The position numbers and the translations under genes are program-made. From NCBI RefSeq assembly GCF_016901995.1, contig NZ_JACJLE010000009.1:1-64000 (forward strand): a stretch of DNA of 64,000 nucleotides, written 5' to 3'. Position 1 is the stretch's first letter. Each line of letters opens with the position of its first letter. A model generated the notes under the pieces. It was not told the DNA's origin. It made no database searches and saw only the letters and a list, made by a program, of their open reading frames with translations. This document shows positions 45,513 through 55,207 of the stretch, one piece after another. Origin of the DNA: Bacteroides caecigallinarum (GTDB lineage: Bacteria > Bacteroidota > Bacteroidia > Bacteroidales > Bacteroidaceae).

Positions 45513-46083
45513 CCGCTTTTATTCCTAATGACTGAAGGACTGCAAAGCCTAGCATCTCAAAAGAATATACAGCCTCATCCTTTGGAGGGTTCATTCCGAA
45601 AAGCGTTATACTGTCTTTTCCTTTTATCTTGTTGAGTGTGGAATGAGTTTTCTGCTGATATGCGTCTTCATCGGCAACAGCTACAACACGTTTCACATCC
45701 TTGGATTCGCCTGCCAGCATAAGAGCCTCATTGAACAATTCCTCGCACGTTGCCATATCTGACGGCTGGAAAGAGTATATGGAAAATTCGCCAAGCTGAC
45801 TCTTGAAGGCTACATTATTGAGTTCCTTATCCAAATCGGATGGGGTACAGAACGACATGCGTGGTTCTGCCGAATCATATATAAAAATTACTTGAACGGC
45901 ATTATCCCCTAATACAACTCCTGCATCAAGCGCCAGACATTCAAGCAATGCAGCCAGATCTGCCTTCGGTAATTCTCTATTTAATATAGGTGAAAAATGT
46001 TCGGCCATATCGCGGCCTACTCTATCAAGATATGATGCATCTATAAGCATCACGTTTGGTGCAAATTCTATTTTCTTTTCCAT
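45502..46083 (-). CDS. Hypothetical protein, 193 residues
   Basis: No family was recognised with confidence. The protein is acidic and alternates hydrophobic strands with helices: MLIDASYLDRVG (near 12), VQVIFIYDS (near 64), EFSIYSFQPSD (near 97) and KRVVAVADEDAY (near 131). This order faintly recalls NYN/PIN-like nuclease folds, with acids at strand ends, but that is a guess. No signal peptide or membrane segment. It is divergent from clpB. A -7-like box TATCTTTA (minus strand, 46109-46102) lies 18 nt upstream. Confidence 0.65.
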   Translation of the reverse strand: MEKKIEFAPNVMLIDASYLDRVGRDMAEHFSPILNRELPKADLAALLECLALDAGVVLGDNAVQVIFIYDSAEPRMSFCTPSDLDKELNNVAFKSQLGEFSIYSFQPSDMATCEELFNEALMLAGESKDVKRVVAVADEDAYQQKTHSTLNKIKGKDSITLFGMNPPKDEAVYSFEMLGFAVLQSLGIKAEEL

Positions 46084-46129
46084 AAAAATTCAATTACCGT
46101 GTAAAGATACTAAAAACTTTACAGACAAA

Positions 46130-46146
46130 CTGTCCTATAAAAGGAC
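46130..46146. other. Short inverted repeat between orphan gene and clpB
   Basis: TGTCCT and AGGACA arms flank a 4-5 nt A/T spacer in the 260-bp divergent region. No clear TAnnTTTG was found for clpB in the rest of this region. The repeat could be an operator, but it is short and unsupported. Confidence 0.25.
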
Positions 46147-46344
46147 AAAATTGCAGTCTTAGGCTCTAAGTTTCTGACATTTAGACATATAATTATTAAA
46201 AAACAGTTTTGGCAAGAAGTTTGGAGTATTATAAGCGTGATTAAAAACGAAAGGTAAAAACAAGGATAACAACAAGGTATTGGAACAATAGGTAAAAAGA
46301 TTCTTGGATAACAATAAAGTATAAAATAAGAAAGGAGAATATAT

Positions 46345-48933
46345 ATGAATTTCAACAACTTTACAATCAAATCGCAAGAGGCTGTTCAGGAGGCTGTGAA
46401 CTTGACACAAAGCCGAGGACAGCAGGCCATAGAGCCGGAACATATACTTGCGGGCGTATTGAAGGTGGGCGAAAACGTAACCAACTTCATATTCCAGAAG
46501 CTTGGAATAAACGGCCAGCAGGTAGCTACAGTTCTTGACCGTCAGATTGCATCTTTGCCTAAGGTTTCAGGCGGTGAGGCTTATCTGAGCCGCGATACGA
46601 ACAATGTATTGCAGAAGGCAGTTGAGTACTCAAAAGAGCTTGGCGACGAGTTCGTTTCACTTGAAGCTATACTTCTGGCTTTGCTCAATGTTAAGAGTAC
46701 AGTGGCAACTATTCTGAAAGATGCCGGAATGACCGACAAGGAATTGCGTGCCGCAATCAGCGAATTAAGACAAGGACAGAAGGTTACTTCACAGTCAAGT
46801 GAAGACACATATCAGTCACTTTCAAAGTATGCAATAAACTTGATTGAGGCTGCACGAACAGGTAAGCTGGACCCGGTAATCGGTCGTGACGAGGAAATCA
46901 GACGTGTACTTCAGATTTTGAGCCGCCGTACAAAGAACAACCCTATCCTGATAGGTGAACCGGGTACAGGTAAGACAGCCATCGTGGAAGGTCTGGCACA
47001 GCGTATCCTGCGTGGTGACGTGCCTGAAAACCTGAAGAACAAACAGTTGTTCTCACTCGATATGGGTGCGCTGGTTGCAGGTGCCAAATACAAAGGTGAG
47101 TTTGAAGAAAGACTTAAATCTGTAATCAACGAGGTAACAAAATCAGACGGTAACATAATATTGTTCATCGATGAAATACATACCCTGGTGGGTGCAGGTA
47201 AAGGCGAAGGCGCGATGGATGCCGCAAACATCCTTAAACCGGCATTGGCTCGTGGCGAACTTAGAAGTATCGGTGCTACCACACTTGACGAATATCAGAA
47301 GTATTTCGAAAAGGATAAGGCCCTTGAACGTCGTTTCCAGACTGTAATGGTTGACGAACCTGATACTCAGAGTTCTATTTCAATCCTTCGTGGTCTGAAG
47401 GAAAGATACGAAAACCATCATCAGGTACGTATCAAAGACGAGGCAATCATAGCAGCAGTTGAATTGAGTAACAGGTATATCACAGAACGTTTCTTGCCGG
47501 ATAAAGCTATCGACCTTATGGATGAGGCAGCAGCAAAACTGCGTATGGAACGTGACTCTTTGCCTGAGGAACTTGACGAGATTGAACGCCGATTGAAACA
47601 GCTTGAAATCGAGCGTGAGGCTATCAAACGTGAAAAGGATGAAGCCAAACTTGCACAGCTTAACAAGGAGATTGCCGAACTGAAAGAACAGGAGACTTCT
47701 TACAAGGCTAAATGGCAAAGTGAGAAAGAACTTGTAAATAAAATTCAGCAGAACAAAAAGGAAATAGAACAACTCAAGTTCGAAGCCGACAAGGCTGAAC
47801 GTGAGGGTGACTATGGACGTGTAGCTGAAATACGTTACGGCAAGTTACAGGCTTTGGAAGCTGAAATCAAGAATATTCAGGAAGACCTGAAACACAAGCA
47901 GGGCGACAGCGCCATGATTAAGGAAGAGGTTACCGCAGAAGACATTGCTGATGTGGTATCACGCTGGACCGGAATACCGGTAAGCAAGATGCTGCAAAGC
48001 GAACGCGAAAAACTTCTTCATCTGGAAGACGAGTTGCACAAGCGTGTCATAGGTCAGGACGAGGCTATCCAGGCTGTATCCGATGCTGTAAGACGTAGCC
48101 GTGCTGGATTGCAGGATCCTAAACGTCCGATAGGCTCATTCATCTTCCTAGGTACAACCGGTGTAGGTAAGACTGAGTTGGCCAAGGCACTGGCAGAATA
48201 TCTGTTCGATGACGAATCACTGATGACGCGTATAGATATGAGTGAGTATCAGGAGAAACACTCTGTGTCAAGACTTATCGGAGCGCCTCCGGGATACGTC
48301 GGTTACGATGAAGGCGGACAGTTGACTGAGGCAGTAAGACGTAAACCTTACTCTGTAGTATTGTTCGACGAAATCGAGAAAGCTCATCCTGACGTGTTCA
48401 ACATCCTGCTTCAGGTATTGGACGATGGTCGTCTGACAGACAACAAGGGACGTACGGTGAACTTCAAGAATACTATCATCATCATGACTTCAAACTTGGG
48501 AAGCTCATACATACAAAGCCAGTTTGAAAAAATCACTCCGATGAATCATGATACGATAGTAGAGGAAACCAAGAACGAAGTGATGAATATGCTGAAAAAG
48601 ACTATCCGTCCTGAGTTCCTGAACCGTATAGACGAAACTATCATGTTCTTGCCACTGAACAAGAATGAGATAGAACAGATTGTACGTCTGCAGATAAACG
48701 GCATTAGAAAGATGCTTGAAGAGAACGGTGTACAGCTCCAGATGACTGACCAGGCTGTCGATTTCATAGCTACAGCAGGTTACGACCCTGAATTCGGTGC
48801 ACGTCCTGTGAAACGTGCAATACAGCGTTATCTGCTCAACGACTTGTCAAAGAAACTTCTTTCACAGGAAGTTGACCGCACAAAACCAATCATAGTGGAA
48901 CGTGGTGGAGACGGATTGAGTTTCCGCAACTGA
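46345..48933 (+). CDS. clpB: ATP-dependent disaggregase ClpB
   Basis: ClpB extracts polypeptides from aggregates together with DnaK. The 862-residue protein has the Clp N-domain (1-145), NBD1 with Walker A GEPGTGKT (near 204) and Walker [12 protein letters not shown], a coiled-coil M-domain (about 405-525, Lys/Glu-rich), and NBD2 with GTTGVGKT (near 603) and [13 protein letters not shown]. The NBD2 pore loop GYVGYDEGG is present. It has full length and codon bias for strong expression. It lies alone, ending in a bidirectional terminator. No CIRCE element was seen upstream. Confidence 0.97.
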   Translation: MNFNNFTIKSQEAVQEAVNLTQSRGQQAIEPEHILAGVLKVGENVTNFIFQKLGINGQQVATVLDRQIASLPKVSGGEAYLSRDTNNVLQKAVEYSKELGDEFVSLEAILLALLNVKSTVATILKDAGMTDKELRAAISELRQGQKVTSQSSEDTYQSLSKYAINLIEAARTGKLDPVIGRDEEIRRVLQILSRRTKNNPILIGEPGTGKTAIVEGLAQRILRGDVPENLKNKQLFSLDMGALVAGAKYKGEFEERLKSVINEVTKSDGNIILFIDEIHTLVGAGKGEGAMDAANILKPALARGELRSIGATTLDEYQKYFEKDKALERRFQTVMVDEPDTQSSISILRGLKERYENHHQVRIKDEAIIAAVELSNRYITERFLPDKAIDLMDEAAAKLRMERDSLPEELDEIERRLKQLEIEREAIKREKDEAKLAQLNKEIAELKEQETSYKAKWQSEKELVNKIQQNKKEIEQLKFEADKAEREGDYGRVAEIRYGKLQALEAEIKNIQEDLKHKQGDSAMIKEEVTAEDIADVVSRWTGIPVSKMLQSEREKLLHLEDELHKRVIGQDEAIQAVSDAVRRSRAGLQDPKRPIGSFIFLGTTGVGKTELAKALAEYLFDDESLMTRIDMSEYQEKHSVSRLIGAPPGYVGYDEGGQLTEAVRRKPYSVVLFDEIEKAHPDVFNILLQVLDDGRLTDNKGRTVNFKNTIIIMTSNLGSSYIQSQFEKITPMNHDTIVEETKNEVMNMLKKTIRPEFLNRIDETIMFLPLNKNEIEQIVRLQINGIRKMLEENGVQLQMTDQAVDFIATAGYDPEFGARPVKRAIQRYLLNDLSKKLLSQEVDRTKPIIVERGGDGLSFRN

Positions 48934-48942
48934 CAATAACAG

Positions 48943-48968
48943 AAAAAGAGGCCCTCGGGTCTCTTTTT
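48943..48968. terminator. Bidirectional terminator between clpB and C69 dipeptidase
   Basis: A-rich left arm AAAAAGAG pairs with CTCTTTTT, with a GC-rich core between. T-runs occur in both directions. It separates convergent genes. Confidence 0.8.
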
Positions 48969-50615
48969 TTATTTCAATTCAACTGATTTATATCTGTCGC
49001 CTGTAGCCTTAACTACTTCCTTCAAGAATTCTTCAGGATATCCAGGACGTTCCAATGGAGCGCAGTTTCCAGTTTCAGGAGCAACCATCTTTCCGTTCTT
49101 TACCAGTTTTCTCGCACCGTCGTTATAACGCACAATAAGGAACTCTGCAAGTTTCTTCCAGCGGTCAACTGTTGTACGGGCAGTCATGTCAGTATAGTTT
49201 GTAAGGAAATCCTTTGCCTTTTCAGGACTTTCCTGATACAACTTCAATGCCGAAGATTCTATTCCTGATTGAGCAGACTCGAAAGTATCTTCCAATTCTT
49301 TCTGTACGGCACGCATATCGTCTATCATCAGGCTGTAACGAGGACGGATCATGTCTGCCACCCAGTTGTAAATCCAGAAAGCTGAATCCCATGAGAATGT
49401 AACGCAATCGCCGTTTCCTTCAGCGTATGGAACAGGAATTCTGTCTGTACAGCAGTAAACCGGAGTAAATACAGTCATGTTTGCATCATCAAGTCCGAAC
49501 CACAACACACCGCCTACAGGGTCAGGCAGGTTTGCACGCATCTGTGCCACGAAAGAGAATGCACTCTGTTGTGTAGAGATAGGGCGTTCGTTGAAGTATT
49601 CCACTCCGTCAACCTTGAATGTAAGAGGAGAAAGACGGTAAGGAGTTTCGAAAGGACCTGCACCCAAATCCTTAGTGATATCAAGCGGTGTACCTTCGTA
49701 ATGGTCGCGCATTGCTCTTTGGACATCGCGTACAGAAAGTTTTGAATCGGCCTTTATATAAAGTGGCATTGGCTCTTTGCTCTCGCCAAGGATATATGGA
49801 AGATAAGCATCGCCTGTTGTCTTGCTGAACATATTGTAGAAACTCCATACACGCGCCTCGCAGAAACGAAGACCGCTGAAATCAAGTGGACAATATGCAT
49901 CGGCAAAACTGAAATCAGAGTTCTTGCCAGTGAAATAGCCTTTTTCACGGGCGAACGAGATTACGTCCGGAGAATAAAGGCAGTTATCCTTGTCATTAAG
50001 ATTGAATTTGTGGATACGACTCTGATTAGCATGAGCAGCGATACAGTCGTCAGGAATACGGACTGCCACCCAAACAGCACCTTTTATACCGGGACCCTTA
50101 CCAATCATTTCCATTATCCATGCCTCATTAGGATCGGCAATAGAGAATGATTCACCGCTACTGTAATAGCCGTATTCCTTAACAAGATCTGTCATAACCT
50201 TGATGGCTTCCTTGGCTGTACGCGAACGCTGGAGAGCTACATATATCAGGCTTCCGTAGTCCATGATACCTGTTGTATCGACCAGTTCAGGACGACCACC
50301 GAATGTGGTTTCGCCGATAGTAACCTGATATTCGTTCATATTACCCACTACATTATATGTCTGCTTTGCTTCCTTGATCTGTCCGAGATATTTGCCTGTA
50401 TCCCAGTCGTGAATATCACGCATGGCACCATCAGGATGTGTAGCTGCAGGATAGTGATAAAGCCATCCGAACATGCCGTATGAGTCGGCAGAATAAGACA
50501 CTATTACAGAACCGTCGGCAGACGCTTTCTTACCGACAATAAAGTTGGTACAAGCCCAACCATTTACTACAAAGGCTGTAAGTAAAACCACAGCCATCAA
50601 CAATCTGTTTGTCAT
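48969..50615 (-). CDS. C69-family dipeptidase
   Basis: The 548-residue exported peptidase has a signal-like N-terminus whose cleavage would expose the catalytic cysteine (GWACTNFIVG, Cys22), as expected for an N-terminal-nucleophile PepD/C69 enzyme. Conserved segments include ADGSVIVSYSADSYG and ESFSIADPNEAWIMEM. It hydrolyses dipeptides, probably in the periplasm. It follows the M23 peptidase gene by 24 bp in the five-gene Tat operon. It has no twin-arginine signal (single Arg in MTNRLL). Confidence 0.9.
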   Translation of the reverse strand: MTNRLLMAVVLLTAFVVNGWACTNFIVGKKASADGSVIVSYSADSYGMFGWLYHYPAATHPDGAMRDIHDWDTGKYLGQIKEAKQTYNVVGNMNEYQVTIGETTFGGRPELVDTTGIMDYGSLIYVALQRSRTAKEAIKVMTDLVKEYGYYSSGESFSIADPNEAWIMEMIGKGPGIKGAVWVAVRIPDDCIAAHANQSRIHKFNLNDKDNCLYSPDVISFAREKGYFTGKNSDFSFADAYCPLDFSGLRFCEARVWSFYNMFSKTTGDAYLPYILGESKEPMPLYIKADSKLSVRDVQRAMRDHYEGTPLDITKDLGAGPFETPYRLSPLTFKVDGVEYFNERPISTQQSAFSFVAQMRANLPDPVGGVLWFGLDDANMTVFTPVYCCTDRIPVPYAEGNGDCVTFSWDSAFWIYNWVADMIRPRYSLMIDDMRAVQKELEDTFESAQSGIESSALKLYQESPEKAKDFLTNYTDMTARTTVDRWKKLAEFLIVRYNDGARKLVKNGKMVAPETGNCAPLERPGYPEEFLKEVVKATGDRYKSVELK

Positions 50616-50639
50616 AAGCGTTTGTGATTGAATAGTTAT

Positions 50640-52310
50640 TTAGAAATTTAATTGTTTACTTGTTTCGTTTCCGCAATTGTCGGTCACCACGACTTCCAGT
50701 TTGTGAGGAACTCCCCTCTTTACTTTTTCCTTATCCTGAATTACAAGAATACCTTTATTCAGACCGAAGAGAACGAACTTTCCGTCGATATATACTTTGT
50801 AAGTTTTTATACCGGTAGCCCAATCATAAATCTTGAAGCGTATATTCAAGGTAGAACGCCATTTCGCCTTATCAATAGGAACTACTTTAGGAGGAACTGT
50901 ATCGATAGCTACGGAATATTTTCCAAAGTTACGCACCTTTGCCCTCATCCAGCCATTGTCGTATTCGCCTCCTACATAATATAATCTTTTACCTTCAGTC
51001 TGTCTGATATAATATTTATCTGGAGATACAGTGTTCAATTTCCTCACTCCTATAGCCAAAGGACAATGACCGTGAAGTGGAGTATTCCCGGCATCAATAT
51101 CATATTCAAGCGATACGGCTGCTGTATCTTCGGATGTAATGCCTACATTTACCTCCGTATCATCGTAAAGCATTCCTTTGGGTATAATGAATTCCATACC
51201 GGGACGCTGGATAATAGCCGTATGAGAAAACTGCAATAGTTCCTCTCCTTTCATACGGTATTCCGGAATATCCTGTTTTTTTCCTCTCACGGTAAAACGA
51301 TATTTACTCTTGTTTCCGAAATTATCTTCGAGGACATAGACAAACTTATAATCCCTTTCGCTGTCTATATTCACAATACCCCTATCCTCGCCTACATGAT
51401 GCAGACGCAGTTTGTTTCCGGGCGACTTGTACGAACGCATCATCAATCTGCGTGAACGCACAAGTTCGTCATAATCGGTAAAGGTATTAATCATTCTGTT
51501 TTCATCAGGAAGGACTCTGTCAGTCTTACTGTTGAACACTTCTACAGAATCCACATACAGAGTTACGGAATGTACTCCATAGAAATTGGACGTACCGTCC
51601 ATATAATCTTTGGCACTGATGGCAACATATATCTGTCCCCAAGCTGTGACAGGAGACTTTATTGATGCTGCCGGATAAATCTTTTTATTGGTCGAGCCTT
51701 CCACTACTCCTTTACCTCTTACAGGATAAAGTCCGATAAAGTTTGCCTTAGGTGCCTTGGTATCCTTTATCTTGCTGCTGAAATAAGGCATAGGGTCAAG
51801 ATATTCATCTGTACCGGTTTTTCTTATTTCAAGATGAAGATGAGGACCGGCAGATGAACCTTCATTACCGCTCAATGCTATGATGTCGCCCTTCTTGAAC
51901 TTGAAACGTCCAGGTTCGGGATAGAGATAGCAGACGAAAGTCTCGTTGGCATACTGATATTCCCTTACGTATTTCTCTACTTCGGGAGCAAACGAAATGA
52001 CATGACCATAGACGGATGTATGTCCGTCTGGGTGAGTGATATATATAGCCTGTCCGTATCCTCCATGCTGGACAGCCACACGCGACACATATCCGTCGGC
52101 AATACATCTTACAGGATGCCCTACAGTTCCTTTTGTCTTGAAATCAAGGCCGTTATGAAAATGGTTTGGTCTCAGTTCGCCGAAATTGGCGCTGAGTAAT
52201 AGCGGAAAATCCAATGGCGCACAATACTTTATAGTATCACCGGCATATGAAGCCGAGGCAACACAACAAAGCATTGCAAAAAAAGTTTTTCTTAAATCAA
52301 TCATCGACAT
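50640..52310 (-). CDS. M23-family metallopeptidase (LytM-type)
   Basis: A signal peptide (MIDLRKTFFAMLCCVASASYA) is followed by an M23 domain (about 25-185). Zinc ligands are visible in HFHNGLDFKTKG and AGPHLHLEIR, with the central YGHV segment. The long C-terminal part (about 200-555) is beta-rich and unassigned. M23 enzymes cut peptidoglycan cross-links or regulate such enzymes. Start candidates at 52310 and 52304 both overlap tatC by a few bases; codons further upstream are unlikely. Part of the ECF-tatA-tatC-M23-C69 operon. Confidence 0.88.
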   Translation of the reverse strand: MSMIDLRKTFFAMLCCVASASYAGDTIKYCAPLDFPLLLSANFGELRPNHFHNGLDFKTKGTVGHPVRCIADGYVSRVAVQHGGYGQAIYITHPDGHTSVYGHVISFAPEVEKYVREYQYANETFVCYLYPEPGRFKFKKGDIIALSGNEGSSAGPHLHLEIRKTGTDEYLDPMPYFSSKIKDTKAPKANFIGLYPVRGKGVVEGSTNKKIYPAASIKSPVTAWGQIYVAISAKDYMDGTSNFYGVHSVTLYVDSVEVFNSKTDRVLPDENRMINTFTDYDELVRSRRLMMRSYKSPGNKLRLHHVGEDRGIVNIDSERDYKFVYVLEDNFGNKSKYRFTVRGKKQDIPEYRMKGEELLQFSHTAIIQRPGMEFIIPKGMLYDDTEVNVGITSEDTAAVSLEYDIDAGNTPLHGHCPLAIGVRKLNTVSPDKYYIRQTEGKRLYYVGGEYDNGWMRAKVRNFGKYSVAIDTVPPKVVPIDKAKWRSTLNIRFKIYDWATGIKTYKVYIDGKFVLFGLNKGILVIQDKEKVKRGVPHKLEVVVTDNCGNETSKQLNF

Positions 52311-53097
52311 TCTTATCAACCTTTCTTACTATAAGAATACTTGCTTCGTACAATACAAATATAGGTACTGAAACAAGCAACAATGTAAATATATCAGATG
52401 TAGGAGTAATCACAGCCGCCACTATAAGTGCCACAACATATGCATGCTTTCTGTATTTCTGCATGAATGAAGAATGCAAAACCCCTATTTTGGCAAGGAA
52501 CCAACAAACGACAGGTATCTCGAAAACTATTCCCATTAACAGGCTCAGAAGCATCAGCGTGTCGATATACGATGAAAGCATTATTGTGTTCTGAACATCA
52601 AGGCTCACCTGATATGATGCCAAGAAACGGAATGTAAGCGGGAATATGATAAAATAGTTTACCAATACACCGATAATAAACAGCAGATATCCGCTCGTTA
52701 CTACACGAACTGAATATTTGCGTTCATTCTCATATAAAGCTGGCGATATAAAATGAAACAATTTATAAATAATGTATGGTGAAGCTACTATCAGACCTGC
52801 ATATATGGACACCATGGCGTGCATCATAAACTGACCAGCCAACTGGGTATTGATGAGCGTGGAGCTGAATTCACCAGGACATAACCCCGGCATACCAAGC
52901 AACTCGGACAAACGGCAAAGAAACCTATAAAAAATGAAATCGGATTCCTTAGGTGCCAGTACAACAGCAAAAAGCTGATCCTTGAAACAAAATCCAAGAA
53001 TTGTAAATAGCGCTACAACAACAACTATACGAAACAGGACACTTCGCAATTCGTCCAAGTGATCCCAAAATGTCATTACTTTCTCGTCCTGTTCCAC
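52297..53097 (-). CDS. tatC: Sec-independent protein translocase TatC
   Basis: The 266-residue inner-membrane protein has six hydrophobic segments. It begins with the TatC signature (MTFWDHLDELRSVLFRIVVV, with the conserved HLDELR) and carries FELPV-like FEIPVVCWFLAKIG near 185-200. It forms the receptor core of the twin-arginine system, which exports folded proteins. The tatA gene ends 2 bp upstream. No tatB-like gene is present, which is usual for Bacteroidetes. Confidence 0.96.
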   Translation of the reverse strand: MEQDEKVMTFWDHLDELRSVLFRIVVVVALFTILGFCFKDQLFAVVLAPKESDFIFYRFLCRLSELLGMPGLCPGEFSSTLINTQLAGQFMMHAMVSIYAGLIVASPYIIYKLFHFISPALYENERKYSVRVVTSGYLLFIIGVLVNYFIIFPLTFRFLASYQVSLDVQNTIMLSSYIDTLMLLSLLMGIVFEIPVVCWFLAKIGVLHSSFMQKYRKHAYVVALIVAAVITPTSDIFTLLLVSVPIFVLYEASILIVRKVDKNVDD

Positions 53098-53099
53098 TT

Positions 53100-53306
53100 T
53101 TACTGCTCTTTCTTATCCTTGTTTTCTTTATCGGACATCTCGATATCGTCCTCTATACCTTTCACTCCATCCTTGAAACTCTTTACTCCTTTACCCAATC
53201 CTTTCATCAGTTCAGGTATCTTCTTTCCACCAAACAAAAGCAAAAAAATAAGTCCGATAAGCAGGACTTCCTGCATCCCTATCCCCAATAGTAATAATGT
53301 TGTCAT
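53100..53306 (-). CDS. tatA: Sec-independent protein translocase TatA
   Basis: The 68-residue protein has one membrane helix and the conserved [23 protein letters not shown] amphipathic segment, followed by a charged tail. It multimerises to form the Tat pore. Start is either 53306 (GIGMQEVL context) or the internal Met at 53276. Translationally close to tatC (2-bp gap). Confidence 0.95.
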   Translation of the reverse strand: MTTLLLLGIGMQEVLLIGLIFLLLFGGKKIPELMKGLGKGVKSFKDGVKGIEDDIEMSDKENKDKKEQ

Positions 53307-53320
53307 ATGTTTTTATGAAT

Positions 53321-53851
53321 TTAAATTTTTGAAATCGATTTTAAAAGCCAATATCCTCCGAAAATCTGAAGAAGCATTCCCGGAACACCTATTCTGAAAT
53401 CCTGAAGAGCTGCATCAAGACTGCCACTTATAGCCCATTCTGCCATCCCGCCTACTATCTGATAAAACAGTACGACACCTATCAGTGAGAATATAGAAAG
53501 CTTTCCGGTACGGCCAGCCAAAAATCCTGCAGCTACAGCAAGCAATACAGACTTACATATTATTGCCGGAAGCAAAGCCGGTACTGGCATTCCGAAGAAA
53601 AACGAATTTACTAAAGGAGAAAGGATTGCAACAAGCAGACCAAGCTTCATTCCATATTTATATGCCCCAACCAGAGTAAAAAAATAAATAGGCAACATAA
53701 TAGGACCACCCAGATGAACCAGATGACACAACTGAGGCAGAAGAATATTTCCAATTATGAAGAGCACAGAAAACAGATATGTCCTACTCTGCCTGTAGGA
53801 TAAAGAAACAAAGTTAAATGCTGTATTCATATCAAATATAAATGTTTTCAT
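53321..53851 (-). CDS. ECF-transporter S-component-like membrane protein
   Basis: The 176-residue protein has five to six hydrophobic segments, GGPIMLPIYFFTLVGAYKYG near 50-69 and small-residue-rich helices, as in ECF-type vitamin-uptake S components. The ATG at 53851 was chosen: the -7 box (TAACTTTG on the minus strand, 53871-53864) lies 13 nt upstream and excludes earlier codons. 53830 is an alternative. It heads the Tat operon. No ECF A/T components are nearby. Substrate unknown. Confidence 0.7.
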   Translation of the reverse strand: MKTFIFDMNTAFNFVSLSYRQSRTYLFSVLFIIGNILLPQLCHLVHLGGPIMLPIYFFTLVGAYKYGMKLGLLVAILSPLVNSFFFGMPVPALLPAIICKSVLLAVAAGFLAGRTGKLSIFSLIGVVLFYQIVGGMAEWAISGSLDAALQDFRIGVPGMLLQIFGGYWLLKSISKI

Positions 53852-53863
53852 TATTAATAGTTG

Positions 53864-53871
53864 CAAAGTTA
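53864..53871 (-). promoter_or_regulatory. -7 box of the ECF-S/Tat operon
   Basis: TAACTTTG reads leftward with start near 53859, giving a leader of about 8 nt to the ATG at 53851. Confidence 0.5.
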
Positions 53872-53943
53872 TTACTTTCATACAATTATCAATCATATAA
53901 TGAATGAAATAATTTCCGCTGAAAAGGAAAAACTTATAAATAT

Positions 53944-53974
53944 TTGGAAAATATGCAATTTCATCATACCTTTG
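53944..53974 (+). promoter_or_regulatory. Consensus promoter upstream of lysO and the small ORF
   Basis: TTG at 53944-53946, 20-nt spacer, then TACCTTTG at 53967-53974. The start is expected near 53979. The first ATG in the transcript is at 54004; the first lysO ATG is 200 nt further on. Confidence 0.75.
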
Positions 53975-54003
53975 CATCGCAAAACAAAATAAACAGACTA
54001 CCA

Positions 54004-54108
54004 ATGAACAAACTTCTGACATACATACAGCCTCACACTCCGCTCCGAATTTATCTTACGTTCGGACATCGCAGTGCGTCCGTTCATTGGTTCAGCGGAT
54101 TCGAATAA
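54004..54108 (+). CDS. Candidate 34-residue small protein / leader peptide
   Basis: A 35-codon ATG-to-TAA frame begins about 25 nt after the predicted transcript start. The peptide begins MNKLLTYIQPHTPLRIYL and ends in SGFE. It has no run of lysine codons, so it does not look like a classic attenuation peptide for a lysine exporter. No Shine-Dalgarno is expected in this phylum. A compact hairpin (CGGAC ... GTCCG, about 54055-54074) lies within the frame. It could be a real small protein, a translated leader or chance. Confidence 0.35.
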   Translation: MNKLLTYIQPHTPLRIYLTFGHRSASVHWFSGFE

Positions 54109-54203
54109 GCATAACTTCTACATATCATTTTTCTTTATTAAGAGGTACATTATATATGTATCCCAAGGCAATCATATTCTCTTATTTTTAATATAGTACG
54201 GTT

Positions 54204-54488
54204 ATGTTTACAATCATAGGAACAATGTTCACAGGAATTATTTTGGGTTATATTTTCAGAAACCTGGATTTTCTGAAAAAAACAGAAAAGACTATCTCTT
54301 ATACTATCATATTGCTTTTGTTCATAATGGGGCTGTCCGTAGGATCGAACGACAGGATAATAGAAAACCTGGGAAGTTTCGGATGGCAGGCGGCAATAAT
54401 AGCGTTCTCGGCTACTTGCGGCAGCATCATCGCGGCATGGCTGGTACTGACACTGTTTTTCAAGAAAGGAGAAAGCCATGAAGGGTAG
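54204..54488 (+). CDS. lysO: LysO N-terminal subunit
   Basis: The 94-residue protein with three hydrophobic segments matches the N-terminal third of the lysine exporter LysO (YbjE; DUF340), with LLLFIMGLSVGSND near 36-49. The following gene supplies the rest, overlapping by 11 bp. Summed length (about 302) equals the E. coli protein (299), and each piece has its own start codon, so this is a natural two-gene form. It exports lysine or toxic analogues. Confidence 0.8.
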   Translation: MFTIIGTMFTGIILGYIFRNLDFLKKTEKTISYTIILLLFIMGLSVGSNDRIIENLGSFGWQAAIIAFSATCGSIIAAWLVLTLFFKKGESHEG

Positions 54489-55104
54489 CATGATTGTTCT
54501 TCTGTTTTTTATGGCAGGTTGCATATTGGGAGTACTTGACATAATACCTCTCGACTTGCAGAAGAGCAATCTGTCAATGTATATACTGTATGCACTTATG
54601 CTGCAGGTGGGACTGAGTATAGGTTCGAGCAAGGATCTGAAGTCTATAGTAAAGGATATACGTCCCAAATATCTGCTCATACCTCTTGCCACTATTATCG
54701 GCACACTGCTGTTTTCGGCATTTGCCAGTCTGCTTCTTTCGCAATGGAGCATTTTCGACTGTCTGGCTGTGGGTAGCGGATTTGCCTATTATTCACTGTC
54801 TTCAATACTGATTACACAGTTCAAGGAAGCATCACTCGGTATTCAACTTGCCACAGAGTTGGGAACAATAGCCCTTCTTTCGAATATCTTCCGCGAGATG
54901 ATGGCTCTGCTGGGGACACCGCTGCTGGTGAAATATTTCGGCAAACTGGCACCTATATCAGCTGCCGGAGTAAACTCTATGGATGTAGTACTACCTATTA
55001 TAACAAGGTATTCAGGAAAAGACATGATTCCCGTAGCAATTTTCCACGGGATATTGATAGACCTTACGGTACCGTTTTTCGTATCATTTTTTTGCCGGCT
55101 TTAG
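54478..55104 (+). CDS. lysO: LysO C-terminal subunit
   Basis: The 208-residue membrane protein corresponds to LysO's main body: LQVGLSIGSSKDLK near 41-54, GSGFAYYSLSSILI near 100-113 and GVNSMDVVLPIITRYSG near 165-181. About six hydrophobic segments. It overlaps the N-terminal gene by 11 bp, probably for coupled translation. Both belong to the transcript from the promoter at 53944-53974. Confidence 0.85.
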   Translation: MKGSMIVLLFFMAGCILGVLDIIPLDLQKSNLSMYILYALMLQVGLSIGSSKDLKSIVKDIRPKYLLIPLATIIGTLLFSAFASLLLSQWSIFDCLAVGSGFAYYSLSSILITQFKEASLGIQLATELGTIALLSNIFREMMALLGTPLLVKYFGKLAPISAAGVNSMDVVLPIITRYSGKDMIPVAIFHGILIDLTVPFFVSFFCRL

Positions 55105-55207
55105 TCACAAGCCGGCATTTTTTATACCTGTTTGTACATAACAATCAAAAGGATTCATTAAATTTGCAGAAAAATATACAAAACTAAAGGATATTGAATT
55201 TGACTGA

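Noticed and set aside
54095-54108. tRNA-like GGATTCGAATAA string
   Set aside because: No acceptor stem, anticodon arm or D arm can be placed around it.
53979-54204. Lysine riboswitch before lysO
   Set aside because: The region is too A/T-rich and lacks the multi-helix core; only one short hairpin and a weak one near 54155-54175 can be drawn.
54204-55104. lysO as a frameshifted pseudogene
   Set aside because: Each part has its own start and stop, overlap is 11 bp, lengths add up to the full protein, and two-gene LysO forms are known in this phylum.
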